64,000 nucleotides of DNA from Leucocoprinus leucothites (GCA_013368445.1 JAACJO010000017.1:496001-560000); one strand, 5' to 3'; numbered from the stretch's first letter, positions 1-12,242 are shown. The notes: a model not told the origin generated them from the letters alone. Program-made: numbers and translations.

Positions 1-502
1 TTAAATAGTTGGAAGGCTTAAGGCATCTCCGAGTAGCTCAGAGCCCTCGCATTGAACCAACAGACACTGTAGATCAGACGAGGTCCAATACAAGCCTATA
101 ATGCCAATGGTAGGTGTCTTTTTGTATCGTTCGTTCACTTGATGTGTGTTTCACACGTACTCCAAATACTCAAAAAATTGGTGCCCGAGTGCAGCCCATT
201 CTGGGTAGGCTGCACCTAAAGTATCATCTCATTCAAGCTATCAATATGTAGTGCAAACCGGCCTCCCTGACCCGGTCCAATTGAGGCCGGGGAACACTCA
301 TTTGAGAGATGCATGGACGCACAGATGAATTCCATGACATTCGACGCCAGCAAGGTGAGGAGCAGTTGTGTCAAAAACATTGACTGGAAAACGTGGATGC
401 AATTTAAACTCCTTCCATTGCAAGTTCCCTTTTGGATCTCGATGCACTGATCTGGACAGGATCTAAAGGCCTCATCTTAAGGCGGCGGGTGGACTGCAAA
501 GT

Positions 503-640
503 TGAAAGGCATAATACTCTCACGCGGAAGGGGGATCGAACCCACGACCGTACCAGGCAAGAAATGCGGTGTGTAACAAATGTGGCGGGGAGATTGCCAC
601 CACACCATCGCAGCCCCTCCTCTGATCTGGACAGGAGGTG
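503..640 (-). other. tRNA-like fragment with Pol III B-box (weak)
   Basis: On the minus strand around 530-550 there is a B-box-like motif, GTGGGTTCGATCCCCC, of the kind found in tRNA T-arms. I could not fold a convincing acceptor or anticodon arm around it. It may be a decayed tRNA or tRNA-derived SINE. The short string CTGATCTGGACAGGA also occurs twice nearby, at about 447 and 621. The rest of 1-1340 shows no gene that I can support. Confidence 0.25.
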
Positions 641-832
641 ATCCCATATGCCTAAGTCGCAGAGGATCAATCCAAAACCGGCCTTTTACACCGTTTACGT
701 CTGGGAGTTTCCAGCGAGCAAACATCCCCGCCCAGATCAAATTGAGCCCATGTAGTCTCGCCTGCAAACTGTTTAACACAAGGGAATTTGGCCTGAGAAA
801 CTCCTCATATATGAGTGGACGATGGTTCCCTC

Positions 833-921
833 AGCGGACTGGCGTAATGGTTAACGCGCGTTTTCGGTCTGGCTGTCAGGAACGAGCTGGAGATTTCTGG
901 GTTCGAGTGTCAGGTCCGTCG
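833..921 (+). other. Degenerate tRNA-like sequence
   Basis: A possible acceptor stem AGCGGAC pairs with GTCCGTC, with one mismatch at the end. A D-arm-like GCGT/ACGC hairpin with the loop AATGGTTA follows, and there is a T-loop GGTTCGA. The T-stem is badly paired and the anticodon region is too long unless it holds an intron. I read it as a tRNA pseudogene or SINE head rather than a working tRNA. Confidence 0.3.
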
Positions 922-1340
922 CCACGGATTCTTTATCCGTTATTCTTAGCGAGGCCACCTTGCTTTCTCACTTGGATGATACTGTGTACAAAAGCTTGCA
1001 CTAGTCATTTGTTGATGTTTGGCAAAACCGCAGCACACACTCTCACTAAAAACTCAGTATGTCGACAAGTCTCAACAGCAACAGGTTTTTGGCTTGTCCG
1101 TGCAATGACCAAAATGCAGGCCCATCAGGAAAATGTCAACATACATAATTGTGCAGTGTTCCTCCATCCATAAATATAGAATTCCTTCCCGCGCAGCTAT
1201 GGTTGATGCAAACAGAGGCTCGACAAGGCTGTGCAACTAGCCATTATAAGAGAGCACATCCAGTGACAGACTAGGCAAGTGGCCCAAAAGACTCCTGGCC
1301 CGTGTTTCCTCACTCCAACACTGGAAGGGTATCAAAGTAA

Positions 1341-2276
1341 ATGAATGCCTTCCAAAACTCCCGTTATCTGGTTTTGAAACATTGTTATTTCCTCAACAGT
1401 GCTCGATACCAACATCCTCGCCAATACAAATGTAGGGCGCCATTATGTGACTGGATTGGGATGTGCTAAATTTTGCTTGCAGCAGCCTTAGAGTTACTTT
1501 GTGATGCTTCCCAACCTGAGGCGGCCCACGACTCTGCTGCGCGTGAACAGACGCTGGAGACAATACCATCCACAAGGTATCCAGGTTTTATTGACATTCT
1601 GATGTCGTGGTCGATCCAAAAGCACACCGCACCACCCGTGGCGCTAATAACAACACCCAAATCCGATCTTGCGCAGCTATATGCTGAGCGACTAGAAGGG
1701 CACCTGGCAGCAACATATTTTCTTTCCGATATCTGTAGCAACAATCCAACGCACTTCGTCCCTACCATTGCCCTCCAACTCGTTACAAGATCACCTGCAT
1801 TCGACAAAACACTCAATGGGATCATCCACCGGAATCCAACTATCCTAACCAAGTCCTTGAAAATCCAATTCCGGGACCTTATCCTAACACCTCTCGAGGA
1901 CCTAATGGCCAGGGATGTGGATCTGCCGGGGGTGGTAATCGTTGATGGTTTTGATCGGTTTTTGCCCCGTGCACGCCGAGAAATCCTTCGTGCTGTGGCG
2001 ACAGCAGTAGACGATGGCATTCCCTTACGTTGGGTTTTTTTCAGTGAGGAGGGCTATGACGAAGAGCGAAGAGGGATTGATTTTAAGTCTGATGCAAAGG
2101 ACGTGTTCTGGGAGGTCAATCTATGCGAGCTGAAACCTGAACAGAGGCCTAGGTATATTGGATTCGATAGACAGTCTGACCATATAATCTCGGTGTTGGC
2201 AATTAACTCGCTTTTTTTTCGTGTAGCGTTTGAATGGTGGCTTTCCCTCTTGTATTTGTTGAGCGGCATCCGATGA
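1341..2276 (+). CDS. NACHT (NWD2-type) STAND NTPase-like protein, truncated, P-loop lost
   Basis: Exons 1341..1431 and 1483..2276, joined in frame over a 51-nt intron. The first exon has the NWD2-style leader (M-NAFQNSR). The second opens with the family signature DASQPEAAHDS, which precedes the NACHT domain. Where the P-loop should be, the protein reads ITTPKSDLAQ: the glycines are gone and only a KS survives. The Walker B strand is VVIVDGFDR, with the usual DEC changed. The region between these motifs, including a PTILTKSLKIQF stretch, still aligns with the family. The frame ends soon after the Walker B region, so all C-terminal helices are missing and the last 25 or so residues look non-homologous. 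A tRNA-Glu gene starts 70 bp downstream. This is either a decayed gene or a truncated non-ATP-binding paralogue. The family call is firm; that it is expressed is a guess. Confidence 0.6.
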
Positions 2277-2345
2277 ACGTTCTTTTATTTTTCGTTAGCC
2301 AATCATCAACAGCACATATAGACTTCATTTTCAAGATTTATATAT

Positions 2346-2417
2346 TCGGATATGGTGTAGTGGCTAACATTATCGCCTCTCACGCGATAGCCCGGGGTTC
2401 GATTCCCCGTATCCGAA
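2346..2417 (+). tRNA. tRNA-Glu (CTC)
   Basis: The acceptor stem TCGGATA pairs with TATCCGA, followed by discriminator A. The anticodon stem ATCGC/GCGAT closes the 7-nt loop CTCTCAC with anticodon CTC. The T-arm is CGGGG-TTCGATT-CCCCG. A run of five T follows within 5 bp as a Pol III terminator. There is no intron. The 72-nt gene is identical to the one at 11113-11184. Confidence 0.96.
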
Positions 2418-2506
2418 TTTTTCTTTCACTGCTTTGGAATCACGTGATATGAACCTTTTTTTTCGACGGCATATGTTGCTGGGCGGCCGAGAAACGGAGG
2501 ACCACG

Positions 2507-3583
2507 ATGTCTCGTTCGGTGCGCGCCCTCCGCTCTTCGCTCAGCTCGCTCAATATCACTCCTAGGCAGTGCTCACGTGGTATTTATTTCATTTCTCTTC
2601 TCCTTACATGTAGAAACTCACGAACTTCTGACAGGCACGCGAGCCTACGCGCAGGCGGTTCTCCAGGCGCGTACGGACGCTGAACCCGAATATTCCCCTT
2701 CATCACACCAAACGGGCAGCAATAGAAACCGACGAGATTCTGTATGGGGCTCTCGAGAAAAGTTTGGCCAGGCTGCTCAGCCAACACCACTCTCAAAACT
2801 CAAACCCGAACCTCATTTTGCTACACACCTGAACGCGATCTTCCAGCCCCTTGAATTCAACCAGGAAGTTGCACGACGCTGTCTAACGCACGCAAGTCAC
2901 CCGTCATCAATAAATGGCCATAACGGTGGAATGTCTTTTCTCGGTCTGTCTTCCCTTTACAAACCCTCGAATTCCGGGACTAAATATCGTTACCACATTT
3001 TTCACTTTGACCCCTTACAGGTCGACGAGTTCTAGAATCCTACCTCCTTCTTTACCTCACCTCAAGTAAAGTCCTTAAACCGACACATGACTTCCATTTC
3101 ATCTCTATGTGGACACTGCACACGTATACCGTCGGCCACCATGTTGGCTCGAAATGGGGCCTTGGGCGTGTGATGCGTTGGGTACCGACTGTGAGCAAAG
3201 AGAAGCTTGACGGGCCTCTAATCAGTGACGCACCTGTGGGAAAGGATGAGCTGCTGAAGAGTGTTGGGCTATACAAGGTGCAAGGAGACGCTGTCGCTGC
3301 TGTTATGGGCGCCATTTATGAACAATTTGTACGTCTTTCCACCCTTTTCCTTTCATCCCTTTCTCCTCTACCTATTCGCTAAATTGTTGGATATATCTAG
3401 GGTGCCTCCGTTGCGCATAGGGCGTTCCATACGCGAGTGCTGCCACATCTACTGCTAGACGGCAAGAATGGTGGCTTACCCTTGGTTTTCCATGATGAAG
3501 TTCGGGAGATATGCGAGAGGATGGGCGGTGCGGAGAGTGATTTGACCAAGGCCCCGGAAGCTACGACTGAGAGCTCCCAGTGA
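2507..3583 (+). CDS. Mitochondrial large-subunit ribosomal protein mL44 (MRPL44/yeast MRPL3 family, RNase III-like)
   Basis: Exons 2507..2579, 2614..2943, 3021..3328 and 3401..3583 give 297 aa in one frame. The N-terminus MSRSVRALRSSLSSLN is arginine- and serine-rich, as in a mitochondrial presequence. The RNase III-like fold is seen in LTHASHPSSINGHNGGMSFLG followed by RRVLESYL, and the C-terminal part has YKVQGDAVAAVMGAIYEQFG and VAHRAFHTRVLPHL, both typical of mL44. Family members sit in the mitochondrial large ribosomal subunit and have lost RNase III catalysis. The first intron, 34 nt, is unusually short and is the least certain boundary; the other joins keep phase and use clear GT-AG sites. 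The central stretch between the presequence and the RNase III fold (about residues 25-95) is not conserved enough for me to confirm. Confidence 0.87.
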
Positions 3584-4208
3584 CCTATTCCCCCACAAAA
3601 TCTCTTACATAATGTGAGTTGTCCTATACTTTCGCTCGTGGAGGTACTCTTTTCTGATCAGACGATTCAGGCTTAGTCTATAATATATATCATTGGTTGC
3701 TCTTCTCATATTGGTCATAGAATGCAAATAATCGTTGCAACACCGAAACAACATACCGGGAAATGAGCTAACTGGGTCTTTTTCGGCCCTTCCGAGCTGG
3801 GAAAGATGCGCATTCCTCTCTCGAATCGTGTTGGAGGAACTCGAGTGCAACAGATCTCCCCGGAAGATTTTCTGGTCCTTCTCCTGTGACACGACATATT
3901 CTGCTATCCTTCCTCAATTGTCTCAACATACTTGGCCATCCCTTCTGGCCATCCTTCCCATACAACTCAGACTCGATTATAACCGCCGACTATTCTTTGG
4001 CACGTTCATCCTTGCGGGCTTGCAGATCGAGTCGAGCTATCAAATGTCCTCGGTTTTGCAATATTACCTAGCGACTGTGGCAACTACGCTACTAAGAGTT
4101 CTTTTCAGCATCTCGGGGAAGGATTATTGGAGCAGTACATTGTACAAATGATGAAATTGCCAGTCGATGGTCTAGTATCCATTTTGAGAAAGTTAGATAA
4201 CATCAGCA
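3584..4208. other. Intergenic, convergent 3' ends
   Basis: This lies between the 3' ends of the mL44 gene (+) and the SMP-C2 gene (-). Several overlapping open frames occur on both strands at 3.6-4.15 kb. None matches a family I know, shows plausible splicing or has a conserved motif. I see nothing else here. Confidence 0.5.
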
Positions 4209-7200
4209 TTAGACTTCCTTTTCAACACCAGCATCTCTATCTTGATGCTTAAAGCCACTCTTCACCTTCCTTCCCAGCTTCTCCGCCTTGTGTTCTATTC
4301 CATGCCCCACCCATGCCATTTCGCGCAAGTATTTCCACTGCATCAGTCCTCTGTGTTTGCGGTGCGATTCTTTCGGCTTCTTGCGCTGAGACTGAGCGTC
4401 TGCAAGGAAATCAAGCTTTTGAGAGGACATGCTATCTGTTCGCCCCTGTTGAGGTGGCGTTGTGAAATCGGGTTCAGAGTTTGTCTTAACCCGCAATGTC
4501 CACACATTCAGCACAGCTACTGTCAGGGTCATCACGGCAAACTTACCTCATCTCTTGAATTTTCGCTCAGTTCATTAACACCATCATCGTCACTGTCAAG
4601 ATCATCGTCCCCATCCATGTCCGCCTCTTCTGTGTTGTCCTCAGCTGTCGTAGCGCCTGGAACTCCATATACCATGCCCGCGCTGATATCCTCTTGGTCT
4701 TCCGCACAATCCAGTATTTCCATCACATCTTCCAGATTCCCACCATGCGACACCAAGGATTGGTGGTACCCACTCAACCCATGCCAGAATCTCAACCTCA
4801 ATACAAGCATAATTCCTGGTACAACTCCGTCGCTTTCGGCATGCTGATTGGCATTGTTGTTCCCGTCCGAGCCGTCCAGTAAAGATCTCCGCTTCTGCTG
4901 CACCCGGGCAAGACAATCTGGGGCTGAGGCAGAAGGAGATTCTGTAGTAGCGGACGGACGTTCTCGCATGATCGGAAGCTGAACAACGACCTCCTCTTCA
5001 TCTGAAATGTCCTTCAACCATAAAACGCTTCGAGCAAGTGTTACGTCCCGACCGAGGGGCGAGGACCTGCGAAAGAGAATGTGAATACAGGAGGCGTAAC
5101 GTTTCAGGATTGGAAGCCGGAGTGGCTTCAGTGCATCCACATGAGTATAAACCCGATGTTTCGGTCGCCACTCAGCCTCAGCCGCCCTTTCTAATCGTTC
5201 AGACGCTGTTGAGCTAGGCGTCGTCGAGGACGTTGCAGCTGTAACCGAGCGAGGTACTGATGAAGTTGATCCTGAAGCCTGGCATGCAGATGTATTTAAG
5301 GCGGAAGGATCTGGCTGGGGCGCAAGAGACTTGGAGTGCTCGCGTGGAATGGAACGATGGTGTGAAGGATGGAAAGGATGCATCTTGCCTTTCGAATAAC
5401 GTGAACGAAAGACCAAACGACAGCCCACCAAATCTCCTGGAACCAAACCGGATGTACCACCCTTCTTTCTCTTCCCATTTCCATCATCCGCGACCTCGCT
5501 ATCCTTCGAGTAGACCTCATTCCCTGCATTTTCTTTCAAAGCATCGCTTGGGATCACGAAAACTCGAGGATTCAGCTCCACAGTCCCAACGTCCCATCCT
5601 AATAACCTCTTGGGCAATCTCACTTGAACACTCCTAAATATCAGTGCGACCTTGAGTCGGCCATATCCCACACCACCTACTATAGGCAGTGTATCTCGGA
5701 AATACGATTTATCGCGGAAAATGGATGCAAGTGGGAGGACGGCAACGCCAAGTATTGGAGAACGTTCATGAAGTCTGCTGTCGCGGACACAGATGATCAG
5801 GGTCGTTGATTCCCAAGAGCGAACGAATTTTTCGGTCTTTGCATCGTACTACGTAGCAAGAACAAGTAACAAAGCGGGGTCAGTTAAATAGTCGCCAAGA
5901 AGGATAGGACGTACGAAAGGATTGTTCGACTTCATCTTTGTCCTCGTTTTGTAAACCCTCTGGTGGTTTATCACAACCTCACAATACGCGCTCGGCAGGT
6001 CATCCTCGTCCTCGTCCTCTGCCTCTTTGACGCCGGTTTCTCGAACGTTCTGTACCCCCAAACCGGATATCTGCTCTATACGAATACTGAGGATCCCGGA
6101 GGGGAAGTATGGGGAAGGAGGGGAAGAAGCAATGAGGTTATTGGACTCGGAGACGAGGTCTTCTTGTTTCTGTTGTTCGACCTCGCTCGTCGTACGCTTA
6201 TCCTCTGAGGAACTCGGAGAGGCTCCATTTCCCGTAGCGTTCCCCGCAGGGCTCGCTGGCGTTTGATCCAGGAACCGAAGACCAACGCCTGCATCATCTT
6301 CACCTTTCTGTTCGTCAAGAATCTCACGCGTCTTTGCCTCACGCAACTTCTTCTCCGCTTCCGCTTCAATACCGGCCTTGACTTCCTCGTAACTACCCAA
6401 ACCATCAAGTGCTCCGAGGCTACCTCCATTGTGCCGTCTGGACTCATCGGCATGCTCGATGAGCTGTTTCAACGTCGTTTTCTCAAAGTAGCCACACTCC
6501 CATAGGAGCTTACCAGGGATAGACCCGGCCGAGCGAGTGTCGGTATGTAACTGGTCTTCGCGAATTGTTATGCTGTTCAGGGTTTCGTTGGAGCGCATGA
6601 GCCCCACAAGAGGAACGTCAACTGTTCCAATCAGATCGTCGGCCGTGAAACGATCTATTGAGAGTTTCAGTGATTTGCCTATGGGCGAGTAGCTGAACAG
6701 TGGGCGGGAGGGACTTGACACTTACCAGCATCCCAAATTTGAACACGAAGAGATTCCTGGGCGTCCAGCTCTTGTGGAGTGACCAATATCGCTGTCGTCT
6801 CCTCCCAGACAGGGTTTTTGTCTTTGCTAATGATGCTGTCATTCTGTGAGTCGATCTATGTCTTTGAACACCCAAAGACTGACATACCGAGTCGCCCATA
6901 GAAACTTTCCCCACTTGCTCCATCCCAAAGTAACGTATGCATCACCTTTCCTTGCATTTTCTCCTGTTTTGAGGATCTTTGTTTGATCTGCGTTTTCGAA
7001 TCCTGAAGCTGACCGGATTGTCACGACAATCACGCCCAACGCTTCCACGTCCATCTTTGGTGCTCCCATCAACATGGACAGCAAGTCGAGGTTAATGGAT
7101 TTCGGGGCGACATATTCGGCAATTACTGAATCCACGTTTCGCTGCAACCAGCCCGAGAGTCCAGGAATGTCCATCACATTCAAGAAATTCTTCGCCAAAG

Positions 7201-8396
7201 GTGTACAGTTCATCGTCACCTTGGGTTGACCAAGAAACGACAATGTCATTCGAGCCACAAAGGGCGGATTCGGCGTTAACTGTATCCTCGCCCTCGCCAT
7301 GGCCAGAAATCCTGTTAGCTCAACCCATACCGGCATTTGCACGCCACCTGACGTATAAAACTCCAACAACATATGCAAATTCGCTGATCGACCTTTAAGC
7401 CCCATCGTTGACGTAGTGGGTTTAGAGCGGTATGCGAACGCCACTTCAATGTTCATGTAATCCCCTTCTTCAGCTTGGAGGCCATGAACAGATTGGCTCG
7501 CTGAACCTGGAGCGAGGAATTGGATACCGAGAATTCGTACTGGTTCAACACCTTGACCGATGTCAGCTATACGAACGCCACGAATGAGTTTGGGGAGGGA
7601 GTGTTGAAGCGAATCTTCAAGCATGTCGGCGATGGATGTGAATAGAGCAGGGTTGACTATCGGCCAAACGGACCGGAGGAGAGAGTTCAGCCATCCTGGG
7701 GAATCGCGGTCATTCAAACTTGTCTCCTTGGATAGTGGGTCAGTACTTGAGGGTTGCTCAGACGGAGATGGTGCCTGGTGGGTAAAGGGAAGGTTATTAT
7801 GGTAAGTATGGAGATCGAGACAAGAGATAGCACACGTTTGAGTCAATATCATCATTTTTTGCTCGGACTGATGAGCCTGGCTGTAAATTTGAGGAGTCTT
7901 GTGAGGGCCGAGGCTGAACGAGCCTGAGAGACAGGATGGCGACGCCAACTGCAAGGCCAAGAAAACAACAGCCGAGTGATAAAATGAACAAGTCCACGAT
8001 GGTGAAATTTCGTCTTGAGAAGAAAAAACCAACAATCCACCATGAGAACAAACCGACAGTCGCCCCGAAACCCGCAGCACCTCCGGCAACCACTGCCGCC
8101 TGTACCCTGAAGCGTTCCAGATCAACCCCAGGGTCGGTCCACCATCCTTTGTGGGTCAAGTCATACACCAAACGACTGGTCTTGTCATGATTTAGATTGG
8201 TTTCTACGGTTCTTGGCGATTCGAATCCATACGCGTGTTGGTGGGTTACCGGGGCTGAGGCACGTTGCCGTTCCTCAGCTGTGGACAGCGGTGGTGGAAT
8301 TTGTTCAAGTTCGACATCCGTTATATCATGGATGATAAGTGGCAGATGAGTAATAGGATCTATAACTTCGCGTTCGTTGTTCCGATGCGATGGCAT
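4209..8396 (-). CDS. Mug190/tricalbin-like protein: membrane hairpin, SMP lipid-transfer domain, two C2 domains
   Basis: Exons, 5' to 3' on the minus strand: 8396..7836, 7774..6884, 6843..6726, 6678..5915, 5848..4547 and 4484..4209, giving 1303 aa. Two hydrophobic segments at about residues 115-175 form a hairpin (FGATVGLFSWWIVGFFF and LFILSLGCCFLGLAVGVAIL). An SMP-LTD region follows, with WLNSLLRSVWPIVNP, then VRIADIGQG, then LGQPKVTMNC. C2 domain 1 starts at EALGVIVVTIRSASGFEN and C2 domain 2 at GILSIRIEQISGLG. The tail is rich in Ser, Pro and acidic residues and ends in a basic stretch. By analogy with tricalbins and fission yeast Mug190, it should sit at ER contact sites and move lipids; that role is inferred from the family. 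The 40-nt intron at 6844..6883 is short, and its donor (GTCAGT) was chosen because it alone keeps the C2 frame. The gene shares a 0.7-kb divergent promoter region with the GH105-like gene. Confidence 0.88.
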
Positions 8397-9082
8397 ACTG
8401 TGGGATGACGCGCGTTACAACCGGCCGTTGATATGGGTTTTAAGTGCTTATGTTACGCCGAGGTCAATGTGAGAGAGAGAGCTGAGACGATGAGAATGAC
8501 TCCGTTAGGGAGGATGATACAAGGAGGGCTAGCAAGCAGCTGGCTTGGTTGGTGCTTTATTAGACATATGTTGCGTACGAAGGCCTTGACGTCATATTTT
8601 CGCCATTAGACTTATCCAGTGGTGCATTTCAGTAGTTTCCCCACCCGCTCCCACTGATGCAAACATTGATGGATTGACCTTCACTAGAACAACAAATACC
8701 CATTTAGCCGATCTCTTTGTCCTCATCTCCCAGGCAGTGGAGTGAGGGCCGTCCGAGGGCCATCAATGTCTGTGGGCGTTTAAAACACGATTTGTGATGT
8801 TTTGATGGCTGATTTGTCGGATATCTATAATTAGAGCGGCGTTGTATCGCTTGATCGAAGTTCAGTGTACCAATGTACCCCATGGCATGCGAAGCAGCTG
8901 ACAGCCATCATCAACATTGCTCGCTAGAAGGATTTCTGCTTGGGAATAACTTCGGGAATTTTGTTAACTTCCTACTCACGCATGGAATCCCTGAGCTCTT
9001 CTGACATGTTTATAAAAGCTGGAGTGATGCTGAACAAAATTTCCTCAAGCTGGCATTTCTCAAGTCGCTTGAGGTGAAAGAC
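8397..9082. promoter_or_regulatory. Divergent promoter region between the SMP-C2 gene and the GH105-like gene
   Basis: The two flanking genes are transcribed away from each other. For the rightward gene a TATA box, TATAAAAG, lies at 9011-9018, 65-72 bp before the ATG. I recognise no other element. Confidence 0.5.
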
Positions 9083-10409
9083 ATGCCACGTCCACTCGTT
9101 CAGACTTTGGTGCTCTTCTCGTCTCTTCTTGCTATTCGAGGAACTTTTGGTGGCCCCCTTCTACACAGTAATCCCTTTCCCCTCGATCCCGGATTCGACA
9201 TCGAGTCGGTCGCTGTCTTGGCGAAATCTATTCCTTCGCATTCTTGGGAATATGGTACCGCTTCAGAGACGCTGCTAGAGCTCTACGACCCCGAAATCTC
9301 GGTCTTTGGTTCTTCACCCTTCACCGTCACACCAGGCTACCTCAAGAGCCATAAAGGAAAAATTCAAGGCTTGGAATATGCCAAGAGTGTTATTGTGCTT
9401 GGGACTGGTGTGAATGGGTTGGCAGATGGTGATGGTGCCGTGGGTGATCCTGCGAGTCTTGGGGTTAGCGCGGTGCTGTTGAGTGATTATTTGGGGAAAG
9501 ATGAAGGAGCGCCGTACGCGAATGCAACGGCTGGAGAGGTTGAATTTATTATGGATCAGGCACAGAGATGGTCGAATGGTGCGATTTCGCACCGCGTGGA
9601 AGCACCGGAGCTATGGTGAGTGTTTTTGACTAGTGCCTGTTTCGAATTTGCTGGAGGCTGAATGTTTTCCGGATAGGGCGGACTTTGTATATATGGCGCC
9701 TCCCTTCCTTGCATATTACGCCGTTCATACGTCCAACCTTACCTTGCTACAAGAGACTGTGCAGCAATGTGGGCTGTACCGTGAAGCCTTGCAACCAGAT
9801 GATAGCAATGGCTTGTGGATACACATTGCTGGTCCTCCGATCCCTGATCCTGGACTTTGGTCGACTGGAAACGCGTGGGCAGCAGCTGGGATGACACGTA
9901 TTCTGGCTACAGTTATGCACTTGCCAGCTTCATTCTGTAAAACTGCAAAAGAGAGACGATGGAGAGATAAAGCTATCGACGATTTGACGACATGGATTAA
10001 AGAGATCCTTGATGGTGCTATCGAGTCTCCCATGGACGGTCGTCTGTTAAGGAACTACCTGAACGACACGACTGGAGATGGATTCGGGTTTGGCGAGATA
10101 TCAGGGAGCAATCTGTTAGCAGGTGTGGCGTACAGAATGGCAGTTCTGCGTCCTGATGTTTTTGCTCCTTCGTCGTCGGGATATAAGAGGTGGCATGGGA
10201 AGGGGAAGTATTTGGATTTTGCGGATGGGATTATGGAGGAGATGGGACGAGATGGGCATGTTACTGCTAATGGGACCGCTACGCCTGCTGTCAACCCTCT
10301 GGGATGGACTGATCCGAAGCCTTATACTGCCGGAAGTCCAGAGGGACAGAATTTTGTGGTATTGATGTACGTTGCGTGGAGAGATTGTGTGAAGGCAGGG
10401 ATTTGCTGA
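9083..10409 (+). CDS. Secreted six-hairpin glycosidase, GH105/GH88-like (unsaturated rhamnogalacturonyl hydrolase type)
   Basis: Exons 9083..9615 and 9677..10409 give 421 aa; the 61-nt intron splits a Trp codon. The N-terminus MPRPLVQTLVLFSSLLAIRG is a signal peptide, so the enzyme is likely secreted. The (alpha/alpha)6 fold is suggested by the string ADFVYMAPPFLAYYAV, then LWIHIAGPP, then GLWSTGNAWAAAGMTRIL, which follow the order seen in GH105 enzymes acting on unsaturated ends left by pectate or rhamnogalacturonan lyases. The C-terminal part has GSNLLAGVAYRMA and ends in CVKAGIC. I chose the ATG at 9083 because it starts the signal peptide and lies 65 bp after a TATA box. Substrate is inferred from the family; GH88 or another six-hairpin family is possible. 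Confidence 0.78.
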
Positions 10410-10816
10410 GTGGGGGATTGTACTCGTATTTTTTTATTTTTTATTTAGCTGTTTGTTTATCTATTTTTAAGGGTCATACTGTCCTCGGACTTTGCTTGTA
10501 GCACGATCGCCTCAGGATACCTGAGTTATTTATACGTCCGCCATACCGTCACTCCCTGATCTTTTCTTTTGGACTGCTTATTTTCCGCTCTAGAACATCA
10601 CATTGTCGTTAATTGTACTAGCTTTGTCCTGACGAACTTGTGGCTTGCTTTCCATATTGAGATAAAGACTCCCGCATCCACATGTCAAGAATTCTGCTCG
10701 GATTTTGTTCATAATATAAACCTCAGTGGGTTGGCTACTAATAGTAGTAGAACGGCTTCTTGTCTGAATGGTGACAGATCGCCGCTTTGGTTCCAAGTCT
10801 TGAATTAGTATTTCTA

Positions 10817-10903
10817 CTCCGTTATAACCGAATGGTAGCTCGGCCGCGTTCTATTTTAGTGGTAAACTCCTAACGCTAGTAGCCGGTTCAAGGTTAATGG
10901 AGT
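10817..10903 (+). other. Possible intron-containing tRNA or tRNA pseudogene
   Basis: CTCCGTT (10817-10823) pairs over all seven positions with AATGGAG (10896-10902), with one G-U. GCGTT (10846-10850) pairs perfectly with AACGC (10872-10876) around a 21-nt loop, which is a 7-nt anticodon loop plus a 14-nt intron-sized insert. If real, the anticodon would be ATT. The D-arm resembles an A-box (AATGGTAGCTCGG), but the T-arm (GCCGGTTCAAGGTT) does not pair well. I think it is a pseudogene. The rest of 10410-11112 shows nothing else. Confidence 0.35.
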
Positions 10904-11112
10904 TTCGAGGGAGATGGTAGCACACATCAAGATGGAATGGTTCCTGGCTTGCGACATGACATTGCTTGATGATAGTCTTTGAGTGATGGAGAAAATGATG
11001 ACTCTCTAGGCCTCATATTCGTCATAGTCAGCTGCAAATAATTAAGGATTTGCCTCGAGGAGAAGCGAAAGCCTAACTATCAAGATTGCCCATTGAAACC
11101 TATTATTATCAA

Positions 11113-11184
11113 TCGGATATGGTGTAGTGGCTAACATTATCGCCTCTCACGCGATAGCCCGGGGTTCGATTCCCCGTATCCGAA
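11113..11184 (+). tRNA. tRNA-Glu (CTC), second copy
   Basis: All 72 nt are identical to the gene at 2346-2417, including stems and the CTC anticodon. A T5 run follows a few bases downstream. Flanking sequence differs from the first copy, so the two are dispersed copies rather than part of a larger repeat. Confidence 0.96.
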
Positions 11185-12242
11185 TTCTTTTTCTCATTTA
11201 CAACGGTTAATAGCGCCACCGGTGACTGAACCTCGGTTAATTTTTGTATGTCGATCAACTCATTGGAGAAAAGAACCCTAGTGCATATATCGCTTCTAGA
11301 GAAGTCGAAATTGTACCTGAAAGTCTGTTTGATCAATATGAATACCGGTGTTGAGTGGGTTCGTTGCAGAGTACACTCGTACGATAGACTAGCACAGAGT
11401 ATACCATGTCTATTTTAATCACCATTGTTAGGTTTCGCGAGTCGGTAAACCTGGATTTTCTGATAGGAGTGGATGCACGGCCGTGTGATATGAAGATTTT
11501 GAGTGCCTTTTCAGTTTCAAATCATCTCGCCAACATGACACTCGGGATCCAGGAGGTAAAGATACGAGTAGGAGAATGATCCGCGCACAGTATGGCCATT
11601 CGTCGTTACCCCGGATCAGATCTCAGACTTGGTGGTGAAGTTCTCTTAAGCACCTCTGCGTTCAATAAGGAGGTTGTGTTGACGCTGGCAGCGCGCGTCT
11701 TGATTTCGGGTTTCATTTCAGTGGCAACAATATTTGTTGTTCCATACCGTGTAACGTAAGGCGCCTAGTTTGAGCTGTTATCAGCAACATCAGTTGAGAC
11801 GCATCATCGTACGCGGGTATGAGTGTACTCGTCGCTAGCCTTGGTGATATGATAGATGGTCAATACTGAGATGAAATCGGACCCATCAGTGGTTATCTAA
11901 GCGCAGAACATTTTCTGCATTTGCCCCACAGTATATTCCAGCCGAAGAGAATGGACCGTGCCGCTCATTATGGGGTGGATGGAAATGACCAGGGTGTAGT
12001 GCCCTGGTGTGTCGGAAGAGGGATATTATGGTCTGATCCAATGGAATTTTGTTCGTTTTTTTGGAATCTGGTGCGAGGGTATCGTGTGAACTTTGGGGGC
12101 ACAGGACAAGAGACCAGAATTTTTGCAGAAAGATGGCATCGGACCAGGTTCTGCATCTAATCCGGACCAGGGTCTTCCAGTTTTCCTCTTAACCCCCAAG
12201 GCCCACTCTCATCCTCCTCTAAATTCCTTTCCTCCCTCCACC
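11185..12242 (+). other. Intergenic, upstream of ATP-citrate lyase
   Basis: No supported gene. The last 60 bp before the lyase ATG are pyrimidine-rich (CCCACTCTCATCCTCCTC and similar), which is common before highly expressed mushroom genes. Short open frames at 11921-12160 have no recognisable content. Confidence 0.45.

Noticed and set aside
580..1173. 197-aa plus-strand frame
   Set aside because: It overlaps tRNA-like debris, has no domain-like composition or splice-consistent continuation, and contains no recognisable motif.
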